From positions 470,001-510,000 of the forward strand of contig JACVTC010000115.1 in the NCBI GenBank assembly GCA_016946835.1: a DNA stretch of 40,000 nucleotides, read 5' to 3'. A program made the translations under genes and the position numbers. The stretch is from Neocallimastix lanati (nom. inval.). Its lineage: Eukaryota; Neocallimastigomycota; Neocallimastigomycetes; Neocallimastigales; Neocallimastigaceae. Of the stretch, positions 1-12,469 are shown piece by piece. A model generated the notes under the pieces. It was not told where the DNA came from. It made no database searches and saw nothing but the letters and a program-made list of their open reading frames with translations. Numbering within the stretch: position 1 is the first letter of the stretch; each line of letters opens with the position of its first letter.

Positions 1-1265
1 TATTATTAATTTACCTGTTCCTGTTGAAATAAAGTCATAGAAAGATGGTGGTAATTTTTCTTCTTCAGCAGGAACATTAAGGGTGCACTCTTGGAAGGTA
101 AAAACACCAGAATTAACATAATCCTTATGTTTTTTCTGTTTCTTTTCGTATATTAAATCAAATTCTTTTGAACTACTATCCATAATGGTATTTAGTGAAG
201 CTTCAAATTGACCAATAAACTTTTCTTCTCCATTCTTATTCCAATCTTTAACTTGCCATAATAATGGCATATCACGATTACAATTACATAATATAGCTGC
301 ATTCAATGAAAATCTCTTGAAAGTTGGATTTAAATTCTTTTTAACTACTTCACTCCTATAAATTTCCAACATCGATCCATCCAATTGTTTCTTAGAAATA
401 GTGAAATATGGATCACTATTACCTGCTATTTTATCCTAAAAATTTTTATTAATTTTCAATATTATTAATATATTAAAAATAAATTATATATATATGATTA
501 TATATTTATAATTTATTATATATAAATAAAAAAGGTATGTATATATTTAAATAAATAAAAATTATTTTTTTTATTTTAAGACATATATATATATAAATAT
601 TAAATTCATATTAAAAATATATAAACTAATTAATTAAAATTACATAAACTAATTAATATTATTTTAACAAATATATAAATAATTTAATGATCAAAAAAAA
701 AAAAAAAATTTACCTTCTTATCTAAATTCTTACATGAAATAGAAAAGGTATAAGTATTATTAGTATCTTCTAATTCTTCTACACAAATAGAAAATTTACC
801 ATATTTTCCTTCATGTTTTGGTTTCTTATTTGAAAGTTTAACATCAATACCTTCCGGTGGTGGAGCTTTAGAAACTAAGGCTTCATATGGAGCATATTTA
901 CCGGATGAAATAATTTGACCCAATCGAGCTTCACAATAACCCATATATTTTTGACTTTTTATATTATTTTCATCCTTTTCTTTAATCATATTAACTAAAA
1001 CGAAAGCTAATTTTTGAACTTTTTCGAAATAATAGTCAAAAGTAAATATTTTATTAAATTTTGGATTACATTCTTCCTTATACATTTCAGTATGACCGAT
1101 GCATACCCATTTAGAGGGTTCATATTCTTTATGGAGAGTTTGAAGATAAACAAAAATACATGGATTTGGTTTACTTTTCATTAAACCATTATTTTTCTTC
1201 TTTAATCCCTTACAGGACAAAGTTAATTGAATAACAGAATCTGGAGTAGCTGTTTGTGAGCTCAT
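1..1265 (-). CDS. Copine, N-terminal part (two C2 domains, start of the vWA-like domain), gene cut by window edge
   Basis: Copines are calcium-dependent phospholipid-binding proteins of the cytosol and inner membrane face, with two C2 domains followed by a von Willebrand A-like domain. Exon 1 is 714-1265 (ATG at 1265, 184 codons) and ends AAG|GTAAAT. The intron is 436-713 with a TTTAG acceptor. Exon 2 runs from 435 down to about 15, where CAG|GTAAAT looks like another donor, so the rest lies off the left edge. C2A begins IQLTLSCKGLK and carries the copine signature NPKFNKIFTFDYYFEKVQKL and ARLGQIISS. C2B straddles the intron (SCKNLDKK then DKIAGNSDPYFTIS) and holds NPTFKRFSLN and FIGQFEASL. 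Exon 2 ends at FYDFISTGT, which matches the linker before the A domain. The C2A calcium loops look depleted of Asp (GLMKSKPNP where GSKSDP is usual); the first C2B loop keeps its Asp residues. Family call is firm; the exon 2 end is probable. Confidence 0.88.
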
Positions 1266-1513
1266 TTTATATATTATTTATTTATTTGTTTTTATTTTAT
1301 TTTATTTTTTTTTTATTTAATAAATAAAAAATCTATTAAATAAATTTTTTTTTTCTGTTTTCTATTTTATTTATATATAATATAATATATATATAATATA
1401 ATAAATTTTTAGAAATATTAATATATATAAACTATATAATTAAAAAAAAAAAAAATATTGTTCTTTTTTTCCCACTTTCTCAAGAGGTTATTGTTTTTTG
1501 TTTTTTTTTTTTA

Positions 1514-1514
<1 letters not shown>
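1266..1514. promoter_or_regulatory. Presumed upstream/promoter stretch of the copine gene
   Basis: About 250 bases of A/T-rich DNA directly upstream of the minus-strand copine ATG, including T runs and TATATA stretches. No specific core-promoter element can be separated from the AT background. The role is inferred only from position. Confidence 0.3.
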
Positions 1515-1577
<63 letters not shown>

Positions 1578-1721
1578 TACATTTACTTTTATTTCTCTTT
1601 ACTTATATTTTTTTCCTTTTTTTTTTTTTTTTTTAAATTGATAATATGAAACAATATAATAAAAAAGGAAACAAAAATCAAGAAAAAAAAAAAGGTAAAA
1701 ATATTTAAAATATACGTGTAC

Positions 1722-1776
<55 letters not shown>
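1515..1776. repeat. Two complementary trinucleotide microsatellites, (AAT)n and (ATT)n
   Basis: An (AAT)n array of about 20 units fills 1515-1574 and an (ATT)n array of about 18 units fills 1722-1776. One is the reverse complement of the other, so on a single strand they can pair into a stem of over 50 bp with a loop of about 147 bases. They lie 250-510 bp upstream of the copine start codon. Confidence 0.9.
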
Positions 1777-2422
1777 TCATATTAGATAATCAAAATTTTC
1801 ATTTTATTCAAATCTTGTTTTTCATAGGACCAACTAATTAAATTATTCATTTTATTCGTTTTCACTTTTTTTTTCTTTTTTTCTTTTTCTTTTTTTATTT
1901 TAATTAAGCTATTTAGTATTAATGATCTTTTATAAATTATTAATGAATCTTCATTATTTGTTAATATTAGTTATAATTAATTTAATTTTATTCATCATAT
2001 AAACTTTTTTAATTATTATTAATAAATATAATAAGAATAAAACTTTAATTCAATTTAAAGATTATTTTATTCTAATAAAATTTTATTATTATTATAATTA
2101 ATAATTAAATAGATTAAATTATTAAAAAAAATATTTTTAATATAGAATAAAATTTTGAAAAATAAAAGAAAAAAAGATTTATTTTACATAATAAATATTG
2201 CATTATACTTTTAATTACATTTAATAATATTATTATTATATTTATATAAAATAATCTTGTAAAATGATTAGTTTTACATTAAACTCTGGTGATTTGATAT
2301 AATTAAAAAGTTATTAATTATAAAATCATAAAATAACTAATAAAATGATTTTATTAATTTAAAAAAAAAATTAAAAAATAAAAGTAAAATAAAATAAAAT
2401 AAAAAACTAAAAAAAATAAAAA

Positions 2423-2473
<51 letters not shown>

Positions 2474-5400
2474 ATAGAGATTATTAATTAATAAGTAGAA
2501 TTAATAACTTTTAAAATTTGTATTATCTACCTTTTATATAATTTTATATAATTTATAATTTTTACAGTATTATTATTAAGATTATTAATATAAAATCATT
2601 TACTGAAAATAATACGTTCAGATGAATGATTAAAAACTTTAATTTTATTTGTTATATATTTTATAATTTTAAATTTTTTTTTTTTTTTTTTTTTGAAAAG
2701 AATTCCTACAATAAATTAATACAAAAACTTTAAAATCTTTAATAGAAGAAATTCATTAAAGTTTTCCATTGTAAAAATAAAAAAAAAAAAAATAATAATA
2801 AAAATAACAAATAAAAAAATAAAAAAATAATAATATTTAAATGATTAAAATAAAGAACTTCATATTAGACTTATTTATTTCATTATTTTTTAATAATTTC
2901 TAAAAAAAAAAAAAAGATAATAAAATTATTCCAAATATTTTTCTTTTAATTCTCTCTTAATATCATTTGTTAAAATAAATCATAATAATAATATTATTAT
3001 TAATACTATCTATTATTGTATTATCATTATTATTTATTAATATTACGATTTATTTTGTTGTATGTAAAAGTTTTAATGTTTTTTTATAAATATAAAGATA
3101 ATTAATTATTACGTGTATTATTTATTTTGAAATCCGTATTTTTTTATTTATATTTAAGCAATATTAAATTTTAAATATTGAAAATGGAATATGCAATAAT
3201 TTTTCAACATATTTATTTGTTATTTTTAAATCATAATAATTATATGATTATATTATTGAATGAAAATTTTTAATTTATATACAATAAATTATTTTTATTT
3301 ATTAATAATTTTATGTATTTACTTATACAATATCAACTCATCTTTTTATATTTAAAATTACTCTAATTATAATGACTTTATTTGACTTATTTTGTATAAA
3401 TTATCTATTTATTTTATTAATTCTTATTTCCTATTTCCTATTTATTATTTCCTATTTATTATTTCCTATTTATTATTTCCTATTTATTATTTCCTATTTA
3501 TTATTTCCTATTATTTATTATTCAGTATTTATTATTTATTATTATTTATTATTCAACTATTTATTATTTAATTATTTATTATTTATTATTTATTATTTAT
3601 TATTTATTATTTAATTATTTATTATTTAATTATTTATTATTTATTATTTATTATTTATTATTTATTATTTATTATTTATTATTTATTATTTATTATTTAT
3701 TATTTATTATTTATTATTTATTATTTATTATTTATTATTTATTATTTATTATTTATTATTTATTATTTATTATTTATTATTTATTATTTATTATTTATTA
3801 TTTATTATTTATTATTTATTATTTATTATTTATTATTTATTATTTATTTATTATTTATTATTTATTTATTTGCTATTCATTATTTATTTGTTTGTTTATT
3901 TACTTTATTTATTTACTATAATATTATATTTAAAAAAATGCCAAATATAATTAATTATTTAAAATTTATAAAAATATATATATATATATTTTTTGAAACT
4001 AAATAATAAATTTTTCAAAATTAGAGTATTCTTAAATTAGTGATTGTCATAATGTAAGCCGTTAAGTCTCCTGTTGTTTCAAATAACCATTTTTCACTTA
4101 ATTATCATTATAATTAAAATATATATATAATTTAAATTGATTATTAGTATTAAATTATATTCTTTTTTCTTCTTCTACTTCTTTATATACATACTAATTA
4201 TAGGAAAATAAGTAAAATAATTTAATAAAAGAATAAATCATTTATTTATTAATAGACTTTTTATTTATTTATATAAATATAAATAAGAAAAATAAAAAAA
4301 TAAAAATTAAAATTAAAATTAAAGATATTTAATATATAAATATTTATTATATTTATAATTTATTAATAAAAAACAAATAATAAATATACCATATATAACT
4401 TTTTATAGGAAAAATTAAAATTTTGAAAAAATGGAAATAAAACCATAAAAGATAAAAATAAAAAAAAAATAAAAATTTAAATTAAAAATTATTAATTAGA
4501 TTATTTAAATTTTGATTATTTTGATATTTTGATGTATATACTTTTTTTTTTATTTTTATTATTTTATTATTTTATTTTATTTTATTTAGTAAAATAAATA
4601 AATAGAGTCAGCATTTTTTTTTTTAAAAAAAAAAATAAAAATAAAAATGAAAAAAAATATATAGAAATAAGATACAATAAAAATAAAAATTTAAATACAT
4701 AAATACAATAAATATAAAATATAAATGCAATAATAAAGAAAAAAATTTTTTTGTTAAATGTTAGTTAATATAGGAAATGCATTAACTTACATTAAATTTA
4801 TAAAAGTTCTATATATTAATTTTATTTGCATGATCTTCAGTATTAAAAACATGAATAAACAATTAAAAGTTTACTTTATATATTTTTTTAATTTATTTTT
4901 ATTTACTTTTATAACTTAGTATAAAATAAAAAAAAAAATTTTTTTAATATTATTATATATACATAAATATCATGACTATTCTTAAAATTTAATTATAGAT
5001 TATGCATAATATATTATAATAAAAATTAAAATAAAAAATATTCATAGATTATTTTATTTTTATTCATAATATTTAGATACAGTAGAAAAAAAAAATAGCT
5101 AAAACAAAACAAATGTGTTATTTTATAAAATGAAATGAGCTTTTTTATATATATAAATCATCTAAAAATTTTTTTTGGATATTATAATTGAAACCTTTTC
5201 CATTTTATCTATTACCATATTTTTTATTTTTTATTCATTACTAGAAATATTTTATACTAAAAGCACTAAATGTCCATAAAGAAAAGAAAAAAAAAAATTT
5301 TTTTCTTTTTGTTTTTTAATATATTAATATGAATTATTTTTTCCTTTTTAGGTTAAAATAAAATTTTTGATTATTTTTTTTTTTATTTTATTTTGAAGTC

Positions 5401-6929
5401 ATGTTTTTTTTTTATATTAAAAAAAAAGAAAATATGACAAAAAAAAATTTTTTTTTATAAATTCAAAATGACTCTAATAAAATATAATATATAATAACTT
5501 ATATATAATAAAAAATTATATTTAATAAAAAAATATATATATAATAAATAATAAATTTAAAATGTCATAAATTATTCTATACTACCTACAATATTAATAA
5601 TTAACAATTCATAATGTTCAAATGTTCAAATATATGTCTATATTTTAAATATTAAAATTAAAATTTTTAAAATTATGGAGCAGTAAAAAAATAAAATAAA
5701 ATAAAAAGTAAAAAAAATAATAAAAAAACAATAAAAAATAAAAGCATGTCTCTTAAATATAAATTTTAAATCTAAATATCTTAATAATTATTAATTATTG
5801 AATAATATTAGTATTAATTTATATATATATTTATATAAATATATTTATAATTAAATATTAACTAAATTTAAACTTTTATAGACAGTAATGTTATTGTAAA
5901 ATTACTATTTAAATAATAAAAAAATGTTAAATAATAAAAAAATATTAAATAATAAATAAATATTAAATAATAAATAAATAAATAAATAAATAAATAATAA
6001 TTGAATAATAAATAAATACTATTTTATTAAAACTAAAACTTTAATTATTTTATTTTTCACTTTTTTTTTTTTTAAATTTTTAATATAATAATTTTTATTT
6101 ATTTTATTTTATTTTATTTATTTATTTATTGATTAATTTTTTTTTTAATTTCATTAAGGTAATATGATTTAATTTAAACTTTTAAAAATATATAAAAACA
6201 AAAAAAAAAATCCTTTTTTTTTCTCCCCAGAATTCATATTTAATCTTTTTAATAATAATAATTATTAAAAGAAGAAAAAAACCTTTTTATTTATACAGGG
6301 ATAATAATTCACTGTATTTTAGTTGATAAAACATATTTTTTTATAAAAATATTTTTTTATTTAAAATTTTAAATTTTAACATGAAAAGAATATAAGATAT
6401 ATCTGTAAATTTCTATAAATTTCACACAAACTAATACAATTTATAAAACTTTAACTTTTTATATTAAAATTACCTCTTCAACAATAATATATAAAAAAAA
6501 GTGATAATACTTTTTTTTAGTGTTCTTTTAGATTATAACAAACAAAAAAAACTTTTATTATAAAAAGAGAACCTTTTACTTATTTATTTGTTAATTATAA
6601 TAATTAACATTGTAATATATTATTTATTTTGAAATAATATTTTATAAAATATTAACCAACAAATATTAATTTAAGAATCATTTCTCCTCTATAATTTTTT
6701 TTATTATTTTTATTTTTAATATTAAAATAAGAATAATTTATTTATTATAAAATAAAAAAAAATTGTACATAGTAATAAATTATCGTAAAAAAATATAAAT
6801 ATAAATAATATAATATAATATAAAGCTAAAACCATTCTAAAAATAAAACTATAAAACATTTTATAAAACTCAATCATAAAATCAACAATAATATAAAAAT
6901 TAAAAAAAAAATAAACTTAAAAAATTAAA
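1777..6929. other. Gene-free AT-rich spacer between copine and eS19
   Basis: Apart from the heptamer array at 3420-3899, this 5.1 kb holds A/T runs (longest A run about 2429-2470), short TA or TAAA arrays and no ORF with coding character. The slightly GC-richer patch at 4040-4100 has no recognisable product. No tRNA-like cloverleaf was seen. Confidence 0.7.
3420..3899. repeat. Heptanucleotide satellite, unit ATTTATT (circular permutations)
   Basis: Starts with 14-bp units of the form TATTTATTATTTCC (two heptamers, one with a CC change) at about 3430-3510, then becomes an almost pure TATTTAT heptamer array to about 3850, and ends in TTTA tetramers. The open frame across its left part (3372-3614) is only a translation of the repeat. 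A second array of the same unit lies at 36944-37465. Confidence 0.92.
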
Positions 6930-8215
6930 ATGGTTAAAGAAATTACTGTTAAGGATATTAATTCCCAAGTCTTTGTAAAAGCCTATGCTGCTCATTTGAA
7001 AAAAAGTGGTGAAATGACATCACCAAAATATGTTGATAGACGTAAGGCATCTATTAGAAAGTATTCTATAAATGAAAATGATTTATATTACATTAAAGCT
7101 GGTAATTATTTTATTAATATTTAAAAAAATATTTTTAAATTAGGATTCATATATAAATATTATTTTTATATATAGATATTTATTAACGATAACAATGATA
7201 ATTGAGTGCTCTTTTTTTTTTTTTTTATTAATACTTTTTATTTTATTCATTTTTATTTTTGTTATATTATTTTTTTTTAAAAAAAAGTTTAATAAATATA
7301 AATTTTTTCCTTTTTTTTTTTTTTTTTTTTTTTTGTTTTTTGATAGTATCATGTGTTATAATTATACTTTTTTAAGCATAATATAAATTAAATTATAGCA
7401 TTACATATATTTATATATTATATGTATTTATATATTATATATATTTATATATTATATATTATATATATAATTTTTTTTTTCTTTAAAATTTTTAGAGAAA
7501 GAAAATTTTTAATTTATAAAATGCATAGTTTATGCTATGATATTATTGTAATTCATTGTTGTTTAAATTACTATATATTAAAAGCATATATACTACTTAT
7601 ATATAATTATAGAAATTTTATAATATTTTTAAAATTTTAATAGACTAATGAAAAAAAAATATTTTTATAAATTTTTTTTTTTATATAATTTTATTATTAT
7701 TGTATAGCCTCTGTAGCACGTCATTTCTATTTACGTTCAAATGTTGGTATTGGTGGTTTATGCAAATCAAATAGTGGTTTATCAAGACATTCTGTTCATA
7801 CTCCCAATGCATCTTATAATCCTACAACTGCTACTGGAAATACTATTCGTAAAATCATTGAAAATTTTGAAGAAATGGGTATTTTAGAAAAGGATTATTA
7901 TGGGTAAATATATATATTTATTTATAATATAATATATTAAATTATATATATTAATATTTATTAATAATAATAATCGTAATTATAATAAAAATGCAATGTA
8001 CTAAAATAAACTTTTTAAAATTTTTATATTACATATATTAAATTTTATTTTGTAAAAAAAATAATTATAATAATAATTTTTTATTAAATTTTTATATTTA
8101 ATAACATAAAATTATGTTATATTATTACAGTGGAAGAAGATTATCACAGAAAGGTCGTAAAAGTTTAGATTCTGTTGCAATTCAAATATTCCAAGAAAAT
8201 GGATACAAGGATTAA
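6930..8215 (+). CDS. RPS19: 40S ribosomal protein eS19 (RPS19), three exons, complete
   Basis: Structural protein of the cytosolic small ribosomal subunit head, needed for 18S rRNA maturation. Exons are 6930-7101, 7708-7903 and 8131-8215, giving 150 aa, close to the usual 143-145. Introns of 606 and 227 bp have donors GTAATT and GTAAAT and acceptors ATAG and ACAG; splicing restores Ala (G|CC) and Gly (GG|T) codons. The N-terminus reads MVKEITVKDINSQVFVKAYA, followed by SPKYVDRRKASIRKY. Exon 2 carries the hallmark SVARHFYLRSNVGIGGL and the NTIRKIIENFEEMGILEKD helix. Exon 3 carries GRRLSQKGRKSLDSVA and ends QENGYKD before TAA. The start follows an A-rich leader and matches the conserved MVK start. 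This gene shows that the window is nuclear and actively coding. Confidence 0.97.
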
Positions 8216-8306
8216 ATTAAATTATATATATTATAATGAAATGAAAATATAATGATGAAAATAAAAAAAAAAAAATTCTTAATATATAAATAATTATATA
8301 AATATT

Positions 8307-8347
<41 letters not shown>

Positions 8348-8732
8348 AATGGAATAATCGAAAATTTAAATACATGTTTGAATTTTTTTTTTTAAAAAAA
8401 AAAAAAAAAACATGATGGAAAAAACTATTAAAATATTCTTCTAAATTATTATTATTATTACATCTATTAATATATTTTCTAATTGATATATAGAAAATTT
8501 ATATTTTATATTTTCACTTTTTTTTTATAAGCATTTCTTTGAAAAAAAAGAAATGGATTAAAAAAAATAATAATAATAATATTAAATAATTAGTAATAAT
8601 AATATTGTTTTTAAAAATATTTTTATATAATATATAAAGCTATCCGTAGGTTATTTGAAAAAAAAATAATCTAAACTATTTAAAAAAAAAAAAAAACTAA
8701 TTTATTTACAACAACAACAAAAGCAACAACAA

Positions 8733-8779
<47 letters not shown>

Positions 8780-9659
8780 ATACCAATTTCATGATGTTTA
8801 TTTTAATTTAATATAGTTAAGTTAAAATAAAATGAAATGCTATTTTTTTTTTTTTTTCTTTAAAAATTAATTTATTATAACTTATTTTTTTTTTATAAAA
8901 GAAAAAAAAAATTAATTTATTATAACTTATTTTTTTTTAAAAAAAAATCTATCTTTTTAATTGTATATAGTTTTAATAATTTATTCGTATTATTATTTTT
9001 TTTTTTAAAAAAATAATAATAATAATAATAATAAAAAAGTTAAAATTGAAAAACAAAAAGCTGCAAAATAAAAAATAAAAAAAAGCTCAAAGATTTTGAT
9101 GACTCGTTCCAAGTTCAAATATATAATAAAAATCAAAAAGAAGAAGAAGAAAATATAAGAAAAAGAATATATTTAAAAGAGAGGAAAAAAAAAAATATAA
9201 AAAAAAAAAAAGAGGAAAAATAATATGAGGAAAATATTAAATAACCTTATTATTTTTTTTTTTTTTTTTTTACTTTTCAAAAATTATAAAAAATTATAAT
9301 TTTGTGTTTCATATTGTTTTATTTTAATTTTTTTTTATTTTAAATTAATTTCTTATAAAAAATAAAGAATAAAACAAATATATAAAAATACGTCTATCTA
9401 TTATATATTTGTTTTTATTTATTATAAAGAATTAAAAAAAAAATTAAAATGTTAATTAATTTATTGAAAAAGAAATAAAGAAGAAAAAATAAAAAAAAGA
9501 AAAGAAATAAAAATAAAAAAATAAAAAGATGAAAAGATTGGAAAAATATATATATATTATATATATATTATTAAAATAAACAATAAAAAAATCAGATTAA
9601 AGACTTAACAAAAAAAAAAATTTATATTTTACAAAACATATATATAATTTTATGTGTAT

Positions 9660-9705
<46 letters not shown>

Positions 9706-9789
9706 GTATCAATATAATTCTTTATGCATTATAAAAGTGTGTGAATAATCTTCATTAATATATATATAATGTTATAAGAATATATACTT
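8216..9789. other. Spacer with long homopolymer runs downstream of eS19
   Basis: No gene is visible. Notable are T runs at about 8307-8342, A runs at about 8738-8777 and 9667-9702, and an imperfect direct repeat of TTAATTTATTATAACTTATT near 8868 and 8912. AATAAA-like strings after the stop codon could serve as polyadenylation signals but are not distinctive in this background. Confidence 0.65.
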
Positions 9790-10934
9790 TATAAGAATAT
9801 ATTTTATTTTATTTTATTCAATCTGTACTTTATATTCATATTTCAACTATTTATTTTATTTTATTTTATTTTATTTTATTCAATCTGTACTTTATTTTCA
9901 TATTTCAACTATTTATTTTATTTTATTTTATTTTATTTTATTTTATTTTATTTTATTTTATTTTATTCAATCTGTACTTTATTTTCATATTTCAACTATT
10001 TATTTTATTTTATTTTATTTTATTTTATTTTATTTTATTTTATTTTATTTTATTTTATTTTATTTTATTTTATTTTATTTTATTTTATTTTATTTTATTT
10101 TATTTTATTTTATTTTATTTTATTTTATTTTATTTTATTTTATTTTATTTTATTTTATTTTATTTTATTTTATTTTATTTTATTAAATCTGTACTTTATA
10201 TTCATATTTCTACTATTTATTTTATTTTATTTTATTTTATTTTATTTTATTTTATTTTATTTTATTTTATTTTATTTTATTTTATTTTATTTTATTTTAT
10301 TTTATTTTATTTTATTTTATTTTATTTTATTTTATTTTATTTTATTTTATTTTATTTTATTTTATTTTATTTTATTCAATCTGTACTTTATATTCATATT
10401 TCTACTATTTATTCTATTTTATTTTATTTTATTTTATTTTATTTTATTTTATTTTATTTTATTTTATTTTATTTTATTTTATTTTATTTTATTTTATTCA
10501 ATCTGTACTTTATATTCATATTTCTACTATTTATTCTATTTTATTTTATTTTATTTCATTTTATTCAATCTGTACTTTATATTCATATTTCTACTATTTA
10601 TTCTATTTTATTTTATTTTATTTCATTTTATTCAATCTGTACTTTATATTCATATTTCTACTATTTATTCTATTTTATTTTATTTTATTTCATTTTATTC
10701 AATCTGTACTTTATATTTATATTTCTACTATTTATTTTATTTTATTTTATTTTATTTTATTTTATTTTATTAAATCTGTACTTTATATTCATATTTCTAC
10801 TATTTATTTTATTTTATTTTATTTTATTTTATTTTATTTTATTCAATCTGTACTTTATATATTTAATATTCTACTATTAATTTTATTTTATTTTATTTTA
10901 TTTTATTTTATTTTATTTTATTTTATTTTATTTT
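9790..10934. repeat. Compound minisatellite: (TTTTA)n blocks separated by a 35-bp core
   Basis: About 11 copies of a core beginning CAATCTGTACTTTAT and ending CTACTATTTA alternate with (TTTTA)n blocks of 3 to about 38 units. Cores start near 9820, 9880, 9967, 10185, 10378, 10499, 10567, 10633, 10699, 10774 and 10845. Left copies read TTTCAACTATTTA and right copies TTTCTACTATTTA, so variants are grouped. Four right-hand copies are spaced about 66-67 bp apart, suggesting duplication of a whole core-plus-spacer unit. A diverged copy sits at 39774 in the same orientation. Confidence 0.93.
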
Positions 10935-11077
10935 AAGAGACGCATTACCCTCTTTAGGATTCACGATTCACTGAGGATTGTTATTGTAAAAAAGACAGTG
11001 AATCCTTTTAGGGAATAGGTTTCCATAAATAATTTAGAAGTAAAACTTTTTTTTTTATATTTGGAAGAGAATACATT
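10935..11077. other. Hairpin-forming, GC-richer stretch at the edge of the minisatellite
   Basis: AGGATTCAC (10956-10964) and GATTCACTG (10965-10973) are near-tandem arms; both can pair with CAGTGAATCCT at 10996-11006. The flanks TTACCCT (10945-10951) and AGGGAATA (11010-11017) extend the pairing imperfectly. The base composition is clearly less AT-rich than the array to its left. Function unknown. Confidence 0.5.
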
Positions 11078-11335
11078 TCAGTGCTTTGTTAAATTGATGA
11101 TTATATTTTTATGTATTAGCATTTTATAATGATAAGGACTGTTTTCCCTGGTCCATGGAGGGTTGATGGAAAAGGAATAGCCTATATCAGGTGTACTAAT
11201 TACAGTTTTCTGTGATTCTGATGATAATGGATGATTATCCTTTCTAAAGTGGCTTCTAGTACGAAGAATGTAAATTGGAATACTGGAAACTGTCGAAAGT
11301 GAACCTACTGTTTTAAACTGGATATGTAGTAACAA
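11078..11335 (-). CDS. Unidentified short ORF, 85 codons, possibly a relic
   Basis: An open frame in a non-repetitive, GC-richer patch. The predicted peptide has ordinary composition (segments RSHFRKDNHPLSSESQ and GYSFSINPPWTRENSPY), unlike the homopolymeric ORFs elsewhere, so it may be a real coding fragment. It lies between the minisatellite hairpin and the LINE relic and points away from the LINE. I do not recognise a family, signal peptide or membrane span. It may be the end of an old mobile element or a broken gene. No start context or introns can be verified. Confidence 0.25.
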   Translation of the reverse strand: MLLHIQFKTVGSLSTVSSIPIYILRTRSHFRKDNHPLSSESQKTVISTPDIGYSFSINPPWTRENSPYHYKMLIHKNIIINLTKH

Positions 11336-11945
11336 TGGAGTTATATAATTAATAATATCATGTAGTTTCTACATATTATCACTGTAATGAATCTATTATA
11401 TTTTTTTACTTTAGCATTATTTTGTATATGAATTTTTCTATAGTTTTATTTAAACTCTCATATAGCTATTGTAAAATGGAAATATAGGAGATTGATTCAC
11501 TCCAAAGCTTGTGTTTAAGACATTATTTAATGGATGAAAATCTTTTTTATAGTCTTTCACTATTATATGATTATTCATCAAAAAATTTTTACGTTTTAAA
11601 GATATTTATTAATTGAAAGAAAAACAATTATTCAAAAGATAAAAAGATAAGATTATTCATTTTAACAGAATATAAAAGTTGCTTATTTTACTTTTATATC
11701 TTTCAGTTACTAAACAAAAAATCAATAATTATCTAACCCTTTTGAAAAATTATAAATATTATAACAGTAATACAGGATAAAATCAATACTTTACAAAATC
11801 AAACAACTACAAAATCATCAAGAACAACGATATACTTCAAGCTTTCATATATTCAACACTAACAATTCTTTTAATACTATTTAAAAGGTGTTTACTTTCT
11901 CTTTTATTTTTTTTATTGTTATTTTTTTATTTTTATTTTTTTATA

Positions 11946-11953
<8 letters not shown>
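11336..11953. other. Unassigned stretch before the LINE relic
   Basis: Moderately complex sequence, all frames broken by stops. It could be eroded 5' sequence of the LINE, but no recognisable peptide supports that. Confidence 0.4.
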
Positions 11954-12123
<170 letters not shown>

Positions 12124-12469
12124 TTATTTTATTCTTCTTTTATTTTATTTTTTTAGGCTTTCTTCGAAATGAATAATACTTCTTCAAATAAGGCAACTAT
12201 GCCTCTTTTAAGATGAGACCTTCAAAGATTCGATATTTGGAACAAATAGTTCATTTTTATCTTTATTTATGATCTTCAATCATGGTCTGTTAGTAAACTT
12301 GGGAATTTCATAGTAAAAATATTTCCAATTGCAATGAAATAGTTCATGGAATTACAAAAAAATACACCCCTAATATGGAAAATTACTTCATTTTATGGAT
12401 AAACCCATTTATTATCTAAATATTTTACTTATTCTTACTCAATGCCTTCATATCTGTTAAATTAATTGG

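Noticed and set aside
3038-3046. TAATATTAC, identical to a geminivirus-type nicking nonanucleotide
   Set aside because: Expected by chance in DNA this AT-rich; no flanking stem and no Rep-like sequence nearby.
3372-3614. 80-codon ORF rich in Leu, Ile and Tyr
   Set aside because: It follows the heptamer array and has no non-repeat content.
7140-7640. ORFs in both strands of eS19 intron 1
   Set aside because: They lie in a spliced intron with T runs and have no recognisable peptide.
9790-10934. CRISPR-like pattern of regularly spaced 35-bp repeats
   Set aside because: The spacers are all (TTTTA)n, vary from 15 to about 190 bases, and the genome is eukaryotic; this is a minisatellite.
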